From Candidatus Didemnitutus sp. (GTDB taxonomy: Bacteria; Verrucomicrobiota; Verrucomicrobiia; Opitutales; Opitutaceae): a stretch of 64,000 bases of DNA. The notes beneath the pieces are model-generated. The model did not search any database. It was not told the DNA's origin and saw nothing but the letters and a program-made list of their open reading frames with translations. The position numbers were made by a program, and so were the translations under genes. Positions 54,209 through 63,097 of the stretch are shown here, piece after piece. The DNA is taken from contig JAHCAY010000001.1 in assembly GCA_019634575.1 (NCBI GenBank), positions 2,170,001 through 2,234,000 of the forward strand. Direction: 5' to 3'. Each line of letters opens with the position of its first letter. Position 1 is the stretch's first letter.

Positions 54209-56608
54209 TCACTCGTCGCGCAATACCCGTGCGGGATCAACCCGCGCTGCACGCCAAGCCGGAAAAAGACAGGCCGGCACGGCGACCACCAGCGCCAGCA
54301 AACCCACCGCTCCGAAAGTGAGCGCGTCGATCGGTCGCACCCCGAACAGCAACGCTTCGAGGAATCGAGCCAGCGCGGCGGCGACGGCGAGACCGAGCAG
54401 CGCACCTGCGGCCGCGAGTGCGACGCCACGCGTCAACACCATCCGCGCCACCGCACCCGGCGTGGCCCCGAGCGTCAGACGGATGGCGAACTCATTGCGT
54501 CGCTCCGCCACCGCGAAAGTCATCGTGGCGAACAAACCCACCGCGGTCAGCGCGACCGCGAAACCCGAAAGCAATTTGAGCAGTGCCGCGGCGTAACGCT
54601 CCATGCTCGTCTCGTTGCCGAGCACCCGCTCGATGGTATCGATATTCATCACCGCAAAGCCCGGCTCCGCCTCGTAGACGGCGCGTCGCAGCGTTTTGCG
54701 GAAGTCCTCCCCGGCGAGGCCTTCTTTGCGCACCAGCAGCTCCGTCGCGAACATCGGACCGTTTTGCCAGACTGGATAGTAGCAGCGCGGCACCGCGCCG
54801 CCCCGCGTGGCCAGGGTGTCTCCGACGACGCCGATGATTTCCCAGCGTTCCTTGTTCGTGACTTCGAGCGTCGCGCCGAGCGGGCTCGCTCCAGGGAAAT
54901 ATTTCCGCGCGAACGCGGCGTTGACCACGACCACCGCCGGATCGCCGCGCTTTAGGGACCGGAGCGAACGTCCAAGCAATGTCGGCACGCCGGCGAGCTC
55001 CAAAAAATCCGGCGCGACAGCAGAGACGTCGACATCGAGATCCGTTTCGCGCTCCCCCGCCGAATCGCGGAGTTTGAGTTTGCGCGGGAAAGTCGTGGGC
55101 CGCGGAGTCGCCGCCGTCGTGAGAGCCGCACCAGTGACTCCCGGCAGACGCCCGATCGCTTCGGCGATGCGCTCGTAATGCGGCAGACGCTCGGCCCATT
55201 TCACGTTTGTCATTGCCGTCGGATAGACTCGCACCAGAAGGCGCTCGGTCGCCGCATAGCCGCGTTGGACATCCTGCAATTGCCGGAAGGTTCGCATCAG
55301 CAGGCCCGCACCGGTCAGGAGCAGGACCGCGAGCGCCGTCTCCGTCACCACCAACGCGCCGCGCAGCCGGCGCAGGCGCGGCGGTTCGCCGACCGTTTGG
55401 GCTCCTTCCTTCACCACTTCGTTCACTTCGAGCCGGCCGACACGCCAGAGCGGCAGCAACGTGACCAGCGCACCAGTCGCGACGGCCAGCGCAGCGAGAA
55501 AAAGCTCCGCATCGGTCTGCAGGCGTTCGTCCAACGCCTTCGCCATTTCGCCATCCGCCGCGAGCGCGAGCAACGCCGGCACCAACCATCGCGCCACCAC
55601 CCAACCCAGGACCAGCGACGCCCCGGTGAGCAACGCCCCTTCGGCGAGGAACGGTCGCGCCACCCGCCAGCGACTGCCGCCCAGAGCCAACCGGATTCCG
55701 AGCTCCCGCCGCCGGCCGAGCGTGCGGATGAGCATCAGGCTCCCGGCATTGACACAGGCCAGCAGGTGCAGGCAGCCGATGGCGGCCACGCCCGACCACA
55801 GCATCGTCTGGTAACGCCGGGCCCACTCCAGATGCGCGATGTCGAACGCTCCCCGCACCGCCGGCGTGTAATCTTCGAGCCATTTCATTTGCGCCGCGGC
55901 CGGCGGCAACGGCAGTTGTTTCAACTCCGCCTCCGCCTGCTCGCCGGTCACTCCGGGGCGAAGACGCGCGACCATCTGCGTCCAGAAATAAGGCGCCTTC
56001 GCCGCATCCGGCACCACGAGCGGCACGAACACGGCACCGTTCGGGAGATTGACGATCGGCCGCCAGCTCTCCGGGAGCACTCCCACGATCCGTCGCGGAC
56101 GCTCGTTGATGACGATCTCGCGACCGAGGACATCGCCGGACCCGGCCATGCCGCGCGCAAACTGCCAGGTGACGATCGCGACGGTATCCGTGCCGGACTG
56201 GGTTTCCTCCGGCAAAAAGCCCCGCCCCAGCGCGAAACGCACGCCGAGCAAAGGGAAATACCCGGCGTCCACCGCCACTCCGAAAACGCCGCGCGGCTCG
56301 CGCTCGACGACGACGTTCATCATCTCGGTATTGATCAACGCCACCGCTTGGAAGGAGCGGGCGGCGGCATAGGCCTCGCGATGAAACGCATCGATCGGCA
56401 TCGGCCAGGCGCTCTGCTTGTTCTGCAGCTCCACGCGCACGAGTTGGTCCGGTTGCGGATAGCCCAGCGACGGCACCAGCGTCGGCACGAACGCCGTGAA
56501 GAAACCCGTCGCCGTGCCGAGCCCGAGCGCGAGAGTAAGCACGACCACCAGCGTGTGCGCCGGGCTGCGCGAGAGGGAACGCGCCGCGATTTTAAATTCG
56601 GAGAGCAT
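54209..56608 (-). CDS. Duplicated FtsX/MacB-type ABC transporter permease (ADOP type)
   Basis: 799 residues with two tandem MacB periplasmic core/FtsX units. It has an N-terminal helix (RSPAHTLVVVLTLALGLG), periplasmic domains at about 50-270 and 455-660, and helix clusters at about 285-430 and 680-790. The C-terminal LTLGATPGAVARMVLTRG motif is the FtsX signature. This resembles the acidobacterial duplicated orphan permeases (ADOP), which lack an ATPase partner in their locus; none is present here. ATG 56608 (MLSEFKIAARSL) is the standard family start. Confidence 0.85.
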   Translation of the reverse strand: MLSEFKIAARSLSRSPAHTLVVVLTLALGLGTATGFFTAFVPTLVPSLGYPQPDQLVRVELQNKQSAWPMPIDAFHREAYAAARSFQAVALINTEMMNVVVEREPRGVFGVAVDAGYFPLLGVRFALGRGFLPEETQSGTDTVAIVTWQFARGMAGSGDVLGREIVINERPRRIVGVLPESWRPIVNLPNGAVFVPLVVPDAAKAPYFWTQMVARLRPGVTGEQAEAELKQLPLPPAAAQMKWLEDYTPAVRGAFDIAHLEWARRYQTMLWSGVAAIGCLHLLACVNAGSLMLIRTLGRRRELGIRLALGGSRWRVARPFLAEGALLTGASLVLGWVVARWLVPALLALAADGEMAKALDERLQTDAELFLAALAVATGALVTLLPLWRVGRLEVNEVVKEGAQTVGEPPRLRRLRGALVVTETALAVLLLTGAGLLMRTFRQLQDVQRGYAATERLLVRVYPTAMTNVKWAERLPHYERIAEAIGRLPGVTGAALTTAATPRPTTFPRKLKLRDSAGERETDLDVDVSAVAPDFLELAGVPTLLGRSLRSLKRGDPAVVVVNAAFARKYFPGASPLGATLEVTNKERWEIIGVVGDTLATRGGAVPRCYYPVWQNGPMFATELLVRKEGLAGEDFRKTLRRAVYEAEPGFAVMNIDTIERVLGNETSMERYAAALLKLLSGFAVALTAVGLFATMTFAVAERRNEFAIRLTLGATPGAVARMVLTRGVALAAAGALLGLAVAAALARFLEALLFGVRPIDALTFGAVGLLALVVAVPACLFPAWRAARVDPARVLRDE

Positions 56609-56720
56609 GGCGAAACTGCAGCCACCCATCGGCCGCCGCATTGAAAATGGCCCGCACCCGTCTTCCTACCGGCGAAGTGCCGGGCGTTTCAAACCGAATT
56701 CCCCGCCAGTCTCACGCCAC

Positions 56721-57902
56721 TCAGCGCCGCCGCCACGTCACCGCGCCGAGCGCGAGCAACCCGGCGAGCGCGGCGTAGGTCGTCGGCTCCGGCACGGCGG
56801 AAACAGTGAGCGAAGTCGCGTTCAGCCAGATGTCGCTCGCCGTGACGCCGACCGAATACGCCGCGCTGTTGTAGGCACCGAGCCAGCTTGTGGGCACCAC
56901 GAGCTGCGAATTAAAGGTCGTATCGGCGTCCTCGAAGTATTGCGGCGCGCTGTAGGGCTGCGTCAGGTCGCGCGTGTCGAGCGCGGCGTTGGTCGTGGCG
57001 TCGAAGCCGAGTCGCTGGTTGAAATCGAGCGTGTGGCTGAGCACGACGTTGCCGCTGGCGATTTCGCGCACGGTGACGTCGAAGCGGTTGAGCATCGGCA
57101 GTTCGTCGAGCGAGGACGTGTATTGGAAGGTCAGACCGTCCGCGTGCGTGCCGGCGGCGAGGAGCGAGAGCGATTGCGCGTAGGTCGCGCCGCTCGACGC
57201 GCCGCGGAGCGTGGCGTCGTTCGGATTGAAGAGCAGCAGCGGGTGCATGTGCGGATCGAACCACGCGTCCGTCGCCGTGAGGCCGTCGCCGGCGATCTGG
57301 TTCTCGAGCGGGTTCGACGTGCCGAAGCGCAGCTCGAAGTGCAGGTGATACGCGTAGGCCTCGCCGCCCGAGCCGCCGGTGTTGCCGAGATAGCCGATGG
57401 TCGTGCCGGCCGTGATCGCGGAGCCTTTGGCCCAACCCTGATTGTCGATCAGCGTGACGCTGTCGTCGCTCAGGTGCATGTAATACGTGTAGAAAGTCGT
57501 CCACGTCTGCTTGGCGGGATTCGGACCGAAGGCGACGGACGACGGCAGCGTGTGCTTGATGACGACGTAGTTTCCCGCGCTGGCCGAGTAATCGAGCTTC
57601 TCGAACGTGCCGCCGTAGGCCGCGAGGATGTTCTCGCCGCCGGTGCCATCGATATCGATGCCGCGGTGCCAGTCGTAGCTGCCGCTGAGCGAGGGCTGCC
57701 GGCGCGGGCCGAAGGTCTCCTCGATGTCGTCGAGCGTTTTACCCTGCACGGGAAACGTCGTGTTCGAGCGGATCGCCGTGAACGCGCTCACGATGTCTTC
57801 GTAGCTGGCGTGCGCGGCGGCGGGCAGGAACGCAGCGAGCGCGAGGATCGCACGGAAGAAAATCGCGCGCGCAAAAACGGGAAACCGACGGGGCTGATGC
57901 AT
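56721..57902 (-). CDS. PEP-CTERM-anchored M23 metallopeptidase
   Basis: 393 residues. A signal peptide (about 1-32) is followed by an M23 (LytM-type) domain with HRGIDIDG (zinc His79, Asp83) and YHLHFELRFG (HxH). A beta-rich region of about 170 residues follows, then the C-terminal PEP-CTERM tail (VPEPTTYAALAGLLALGAVTW then Arg). M23 enzymes cut peptidoglycan cross-links. The combination with an exosortase-type anchor is unusual for a cell-wall hydrolase. ATG 57902 (MHQPRRF) is preferred; 57920 is also in frame. Confidence 0.8.
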   Translation of the reverse strand: MHQPRRFPVFARAIFFRAILALAAFLPAAAHASYEDIVSAFTAIRSNTTFPVQGKTLDDIEETFGPRRQPSLSGSYDWHRGIDIDGTGGENILAAYGGTFEKLDYSASAGNYVVIKHTLPSSVAFGPNPAKQTWTTFYTYYMHLSDDSVTLIDNQGWAKGSAITAGTTIGYLGNTGGSGGEAYAYHLHFELRFGTSNPLENQIAGDGLTATDAWFDPHMHPLLLFNPNDATLRGASSGATYAQSLSLLAAGTHADGLTFQYTSSLDELPMLNRFDVTVREIASGNVVLSHTLDFNQRLGFDATTNAALDTRDLTQPYSAPQYFEDADTTFNSQLVVPTSWLGAYNSAAYSVGVTASDIWLNATSLTVSAVPEPTTYAALAGLLALGAVTWRRR

Positions 57903-58153
57903 GACTCGCACACGATGCAACGCGCGTGCCTCGTTTTCTCGCGTCCCCTAAACCGCTCCCCCATCGCGCTTAAGCGCGCTACGTCTTCCGGCCCTCTCCG
58001 GTTGACCAACCGCTTTTTTCCCGCGCCCGGGAATCGTCGTGGCAAGGACGCGCGCGCACCCGACTTTGCCCCGCGCGCACCGCGCCGACTTCGTCGCGCT
58101 CCGCTCCTGCAAAAATGTTGAACCAACGCCCGTCCGTGGCATATCACCGGCGC

Positions 58154-61100
58154 ATGAGACCGGTGATCCGCTTGCTGCGCCGCCTCGCGCCCCTACTCCT
58201 CCCCGCCGCCGCTTTGGCCCAGACGACGGTTACCTACACGTGGACCGGTGCCGGAGCCTTTGTCTTCAACAAAGTCGCCATCGCTGACGCGAACCTCGCG
58301 AGCAACTGGGCGGACGCCAACGCGCCCGTGTCGAGCCCGACCGCGACCGATCTCGTCTTCGGCGCCAGCAACGGCATCCCGTCGGCGGACGGTGTGGCTA
58401 ACTTGGATTTCCAGACCGACATCGCCGTGCACGGCATCACGCTGAACGCGCCCGCGCCGACCTACAATTTCGGCTCCAGTTACGACGCCCGGATCGGGAT
58501 CGGCACCGGCGGCGTGACGATCAACGGCAGCAACGGCTCCCTCGCCACCGTGAGCTCGGAGATTGTCCTCCTCGCGAATCAGACGTGGAACATCACGGAC
58601 GCGACACTCTACGTCCACAGCCAGATCGAGGACGATAACAACCCCGCGCAACTGACCAAGACCGGCACGGGCGACCTCGCGCTCTACTCCTCCGAAAACA
58701 CCTTCTCCGGCGGCCTCGATGTCCAAGCTGGCGCCATTTACCTCAACAGCAGCTCGACCGCCGAGGGCAGCACGGTGATTCGCGGCCCGGTCGGCACCGG
58801 CACTTTGACCCTCCGCGACGGCACCGCACTGCGCACCGCGCCCTTCACCGAAGTCACACTCCACAACGCCATCTCGCTCGGCAACGACGTGACGCTCGGC
58901 AACTACACCTACGACAACGGCATTTCCCTCTTCGGCGACATCACGCCTCTGCAAAAGGACACCACCGTCAAGATCGGCGTCGAAGGCGCCCTCTTCATCG
59001 GCGGCGCGATCCACGACGCCACCGCGGGCGCGACCTCGATGCGGTTCACCAAGCCTGCCGGACAATATTCCGGCAATACCCAGTTCGCCTATTACCAGAC
59101 GCCCTCGAATCCCCCGCTCGCCGTCCTGAGCGGCGTGAACACTTACACGGGAGGCACGATCGCCGACGGCGCCGGCGTGATCTTCTACACGCCGGACTCG
59201 ATCCCGGCCACCGGCAACATCTCCGCCGTCAACAACGGCTACCTCTCCACCGGCTTCTCCGGCGGCATGGAGACGATCCTCACGCACATCACCACCAACG
59301 ACCGGGCCAGCTTCTCCGGCTCGCTCGGCTTCGACACCAATCCCGACCTTTCGTCCACACCGACCACCTTCGCCGACAACATCGATCTCACCGGCTTCAG
59401 CGCCGACCACACCCAATTCATCGGCCTCGGCACCCGCACCTACGCGACGCTCACCGGCACGATCACTCCGCCCTCCGGCGGCACCTACATCTTCGGCGGC
59501 AGCGACGGCACGCTCTTCGTGCAGTCCGACCTCACGCAACCCGTCGGCATCCGCGTCCAGAGCACCAACTCCTACGATCCGCTCGTCGTCTACTTCCGCG
59601 GCAACAACAGCACCGTCGGCGCCGCCACCGCCTCCTCCTCGCTCATCAACGATCGCTCCATCGTCGTCCTCGATTCCGCGCACGCCCTCCCGGCCCTCGG
59701 CGCCAACGGCGTCGGCCAGTTCCAGATGGACGACCATGCCTACACCGGCGTCACCGAAAACACCGGCCTCTCCCCGACGCAATTCATCGCCCGCCTCAGC
59801 AACTACGCCTCCACCTCGATCCTCGGCCTCGACTCCGCCAACTCCGACGGCCGCACCATCTCCGATCCCATCGATTTGTCCGGCCTGAATTTCCTGTTCC
59901 TCGGCACCACCTCCCACGTGCACCTCACCGGCACGATCAAGGCCCCCGTCGTCGCCGACAACGCCCACTCCGGCCGCCTCTCCCTCACCGGCGTCGGCAG
60001 CAAATCCTGGCTCACCATCGACAGCGCCCTCCAATCCGGCAACGTCACCTCCCTCGAAATCGGCGACATGGGCACCACACCCGTCGAACGCGGCGTCGTC
60101 GAACTCACCAGCGGCGCGAGCACCTTCGCCGGCGGCACCCAGCTCAACAGCGGCTACCTCCTCCTCGGCGCCAGCTCCACCGCCAACAGCGACGGCATCA
60201 TCAGCGGCCCGCTCGGCACCGGCACGCTCAATGTCGCCGGCTACTACGGCGAATACCTCACCGGCATCGCCACCTCGAGCGACCTGACCATCCACAACGA
60301 CATCACCTTCAACAGCGGCAGCGCGCTGCAATTCGGCGCCTACTCCACCACCGATAAGAACGATCCCGCCTATCGCGTCCGCTCCTACAACAACAACGGC
60401 CTCACCCTGAACGGCAACCTCAGCGGCACGCCGGACGAACTCCGCTTCGTCGGCAACGGCACCTTCACCCTCAACGGTGACAACCGCAACCTCACCACCT
60501 CCGAGCTCGAGATCGGCTACGTCAACTACAACAATAACAACTCCATCGGCAGCAGCCTCTACTCGACCCCGCTCGTCATCGCCGGCTCGGACACCGCCCT
60601 CGGCTCCGCGAACTCGATGGTCTGCCTCTCCAACGGCGCCGACCTCCAGTTCACCACCTCCGCCCCCGTCATCGGCAGCATCATGGGCGGCAGTCCCATC
60701 TACAGCGATGGCGGCACCGACCGCTCCTACATCACCCTCGCCGCCGGCTCCACGCTCACCATCAATCAATTCACCGACACCTCGCTCGACGCCACCATCG
60801 GTGGCGCCCTCAGCGGCAGCCGCAACTCCAGCACCGCCACCGTCGCCACCGTCAACGCCGCCCTCGTCAAGAACGGCACCGGCTCCCTCACCCTCAACGG
60901 CCAGAACACCTACACCGGCGGCACCACCATCAACGGCGGCGTCCTCGTCGCCGGCAGCTCCACCGCCCTCGGCACCGGCACCGTCACCCTCCACGGCGGC
61001 CGCCTCGGCCTCGCGGCCGGCATCTCGATCGGTAACCAACTCGTATTCACCGGCACCGGCAACGTCCTCGGCGGCACCGGCACGTTCTCCACTCCCATCA

Positions 61101-61636
61101 CCGTCGACAGCGCGCTCACGCTCTCGCCCGGCAACTCGCCCGGCACCCTCACCTTCACGAACAACCTGACCTTCGCCTCCGGCGGCACCGCCAGCTTCGA
61201 CATCTCCGACTTCGCCGGCTCGGCCGGATACGGCTGGGACCAGATCCTCGTCACGACCCCCGGCACCTTCGCGATCAGCGCCACGACGCTCAACCCGTTC
61301 ACCTTCCAAATCAACTCGTGGTCCGCCGCCAACGACACGCTCGGCGCGCTCACCACCGACTTCAGCTCGCCCGCGTCCCTCGCCCTGCTCACCGCGCCGA
61401 CCGCGATCACCGGTCTCATCGGCGACGGCCAGGCCGGCACCAGCAACCTCGTCCTCAACACCGATAATTTCACCGCGTATCAGGGCGGCCTGTTCACCCT
61501 CTCCGTCGGCGGTGCGAACAACACGCAACTCCTCCTCAACTTCACGCCCGTCCCCGAGCCGTCCACCTACGCGCTCCTCGGCCTCGGCTTGCTCGTCGTC
61601 GGCTACGCCGCCCACCGCCGCGCCAGACGCTCCTGA
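58154..61636 (+). CDS. Autotransporter-associated beta-strand repeat PEP-CTERM protein
   Basis: 1160 residues. A signal peptide (about 1-23) is followed by a long Gly/Thr/Asn/Ser-rich array of beta-helix units such as LTKTGTGDLALYSSENTFSGG and LVKNGTGSLTLNGQNTYTGG, with N-rich turns. This is the pattern of autotransporter-associated repeats that build parallel beta-helices. The C-terminus is a PEP-CTERM sorting tail (VPEPSTYALLGLGLLVVGYA then basic). No beta-barrel translocator domain is present, so secretion is presumably Sec plus exosortase. Likely a surface or matrix adhesin. It has a terminator after it. Confidence 0.85.
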   Translation: MRPVIRLLRRLAPLLLPAAALAQTTVTYTWTGAGAFVFNKVAIADANLASNWADANAPVSSPTATDLVFGASNGIPSADGVANLDFQTDIAVHGITLNAPAPTYNFGSSYDARIGIGTGGVTINGSNGSLATVSSEIVLLANQTWNITDATLYVHSQIEDDNNPAQLTKTGTGDLALYSSENTFSGGLDVQAGAIYLNSSSTAEGSTVIRGPVGTGTLTLRDGTALRTAPFTEVTLHNAISLGNDVTLGNYTYDNGISLFGDITPLQKDTTVKIGVEGALFIGGAIHDATAGATSMRFTKPAGQYSGNTQFAYYQTPSNPPLAVLSGVNTYTGGTIADGAGVIFYTPDSIPATGNISAVNNGYLSTGFSGGMETILTHITTNDRASFSGSLGFDTNPDLSSTPTTFADNIDLTGFSADHTQFIGLGTRTYATLTGTITPPSGGTYIFGGSDGTLFVQSDLTQPVGIRVQSTNSYDPLVVYFRGNNSTVGAATASSSLINDRSIVVLDSAHALPALGANGVGQFQMDDHAYTGVTENTGLSPTQFIARLSNYASTSILGLDSANSDGRTISDPIDLSGLNFLFLGTTSHVHLTGTIKAPVVADNAHSGRLSLTGVGSKSWLTIDSALQSGNVTSLEIGDMGTTPVERGVVELTSGASTFAGGTQLNSGYLLLGASSTANSDGIISGPLGTGTLNVAGYYGEYLTGIATSSDLTIHNDITFNSGSALQFGAYSTTDKNDPAYRVRSYNNNGLTLNGNLSGTPDELRFVGNGTFTLNGDNRNLTTSELEIGYVNYNNNNSIGSSLYSTPLVIAGSDTALGSANSMVCLSNGADLQFTTSAPVIGSIMGGSPIYSDGGTDRSYITLAAGSTLTINQFTDTSLDATIGGALSGSRNSSTATVATVNAALVKNGTGSLTLNGQNTYTGGTTINGGVLVAGSSTALGTGTVTLHGGRLGLAAGISIGNQLVFTGTGNVLGGTGTFSTPITVDSALTLSPGNSPGTLTFTNNLTFASGGTASFDISDFAGSAGYGWDQILVTTPGTFAISATTLNPFTFQINSWSAANDTLGALTTDFSSPASLALLTAPTAITGLIGDGQAGTSNLVLNTDNFTAYQGGLFTLSVGGANNTQLLLNFTPVPEPSTYALLGLGLLVVGYAAHRRARRS

Positions 61637-61661
61637 ACCTTCCGCATCTTTTCTCCCTCGC

Positions 61662-61692
61662 AACGGCGGTCTCGCGACCGCCGTTTCTTTTT
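61662..61692 (+). terminator. Rho-independent terminator
   Basis: AACGGCGGTC (61662-61671), loop TCGC, perfect complement GACCGCCGTT (61676-61685), then TCTTTTT. It ends the beta-strand repeat protein gene. Confidence 0.9.
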
Positions 61693-61851
61693 GTCCGCCC
61701 CGCCCCTCGCTCCCGCCAAACCCTCCGCCCGCTCGTCGCTGCGGCGTGGCATTCGCCGCTCATACCCCCCTATTAGCGACGCTGCGATTTCCCGCACGCC
61801 GTTGCCCGGCAGTTGCGCACGACACGCACCGACGTATGTCATAGCCAACTT

Positions 61852-63081
61852 ATGGCCGCCGCAAAACCCCGCCGCGCTGCCGCTGCCGCCGCTCCCCTCC
61901 GCATCCTCACCGCGGTGCCGATCTGCGACGGACACGACAGCGCCGTCACGACCATCAACATCGAACTCGCCCGCCACGGCATCGAGGTCATCTACCTCGG
62001 CTACCACCAGTCGGCCACCGCCATCGCGCGCGCCGCCATCCAGGAGGACGCCAACGTCGTCGGCCTCAGCTCCTACAACGGCGGCCACATCGTCTTCTTC
62101 AAGGAAGTCGTCGACCGCCTCAAGGCGCTCGGCTCCGGCGACATCCCCGTCTTCGGCGGCGGCGGCGGCACCATCACGCCCACCGACGAGCGCGTCATGA
62201 AACGCCATGGCACCGACCGCATCTTCTTCGCCGGCACGCCGCTCGACGACATCATGACGCTCATCAAGCGCGAGTATGCCCGCGACGCGAAACCGAACGC
62301 CAAATTCCGCGGCGACCGAGCCCTCGCCCGCGCCATCACGATCGCCGAGACGGAAGCATTCCTCGGCAAAGTCGCCCGCACCAAAACCTCGCCGAAGCGG
62401 CGCAGCCGCGAAGGCGGGTTCGTCCTCGGCATCGCCGGCCCCGGTGGTGCCGGCAAATCCACGCTCATCGACGAACTCACCTCGCGCTTCCTCCGCCACG
62501 TGCCGCACGGCCGCATCGCCATCCTCGCTAACGACCCGTCGCATCCCGACTCGCACGGCGCCATCCTCGGCGACCGCGTGAGCGCGATCTACGCGCAGGA
62601 CGACCGCGTGTTCTTCCGCTCGATGGCCACGCGCGGCAGCCTCACCGGCCTCAGCGCCGCCGCGCCGGCCGCGATCGACATTCTCAAGGCCTCCGGCGAG
62701 TTCGACCTGATCCTCGTCGAATCCGTCGGCGTCGGCCAGGAGAGCGATCCGTTCGGCGTCTTCGGCAGCACGAAGCTCGTCGACGCCACGCTCTTTGTCC
62801 TCGCGCCCTACTACGGCGGCCGCATCCAGCTGCAGAAAATCGCGCTGCTCAACGGCGCCGACTTCGTCGCGCTGAACAAATGCGACCACCCGATGGCGCA
62901 CACCGCCAAGGCCGAGATCCAGGCGCGCCTCGACTACAATGGCAAAGGCCAGACGCTCCATACCACGACCGCCGCGAAACATTTCGATCCCGGCGTCGAC
63001 ACACTTTTCCGCGCCCTCGCCGAGCGCGGCGGCCTCACCCTCTCCACCGGCGGCGAAGCGGCCTGCCAGCTTAAACTCTGA
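61852..63081 (+). CDS. IcmF-like subunit: B12-binding plus G-protein chaperone
   Basis: 409 residues. The cobalamin-binding domain (about 15-140) has the IcmF-type motif DGHD (26-29, His28 being the lower cobalt ligand), SSYNGGH and the GGGGG loop. A MeaB-like GTPase domain follows: P-loop GPGGAGKST (196-204), ANDPSHPDSHGAILGDR, SVGVGQESD and NKCD. In typical IcmF the same chain continues into the mutase; here it stops, and the mutase is the next gene 16 bases away. ATG 61852 is used; the frame from 61813 adds little. Confidence 0.88.
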   Translation: MAAAKPRRAAAAAAPLRILTAVPICDGHDSAVTTINIELARHGIEVIYLGYHQSATAIARAAIQEDANVVGLSSYNGGHIVFFKEVVDRLKALGSGDIPVFGGGGGTITPTDERVMKRHGTDRIFFAGTPLDDIMTLIKREYARDAKPNAKFRGDRALARAITIAETEAFLGKVARTKTSPKRRSREGGFVLGIAGPGGAGKSTLIDELTSRFLRHVPHGRIAILANDPSHPDSHGAILGDRVSAIYAQDDRVFFRSMATRGSLTGLSAAAPAAIDILKASGEFDLILVESVGVGQESDPFGVFGSTKLVDATLFVLAPYYGGRIQLQKIALLNGADFVALNKCDHPMAHTAKAEIQARLDYNGKGQTLHTTTAAKHFDPGVDTLFRALAERGGLTLSTGGEAACQLKL

Positions 63082-63097
63082 ACTCCCTCTCCCACGC

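Noticed and set aside
58193..61663. 1156-codon open frame antisense to the beta-strand repeat protein
   Set aside because: Its composition (Val/Glu/Gly/Ala-rich, no domain) is the mirror of the repeat-rich sense gene, which has a signal peptide, known repeats and a sorting tail. High GC keeps the opposite frame open.
61637..61851. Cobalamin riboswitch ahead of the B12-dependent mutase genes
   Set aside because: The region has only a terminator of the preceding gene and no B12-box-like conserved core that I can see.
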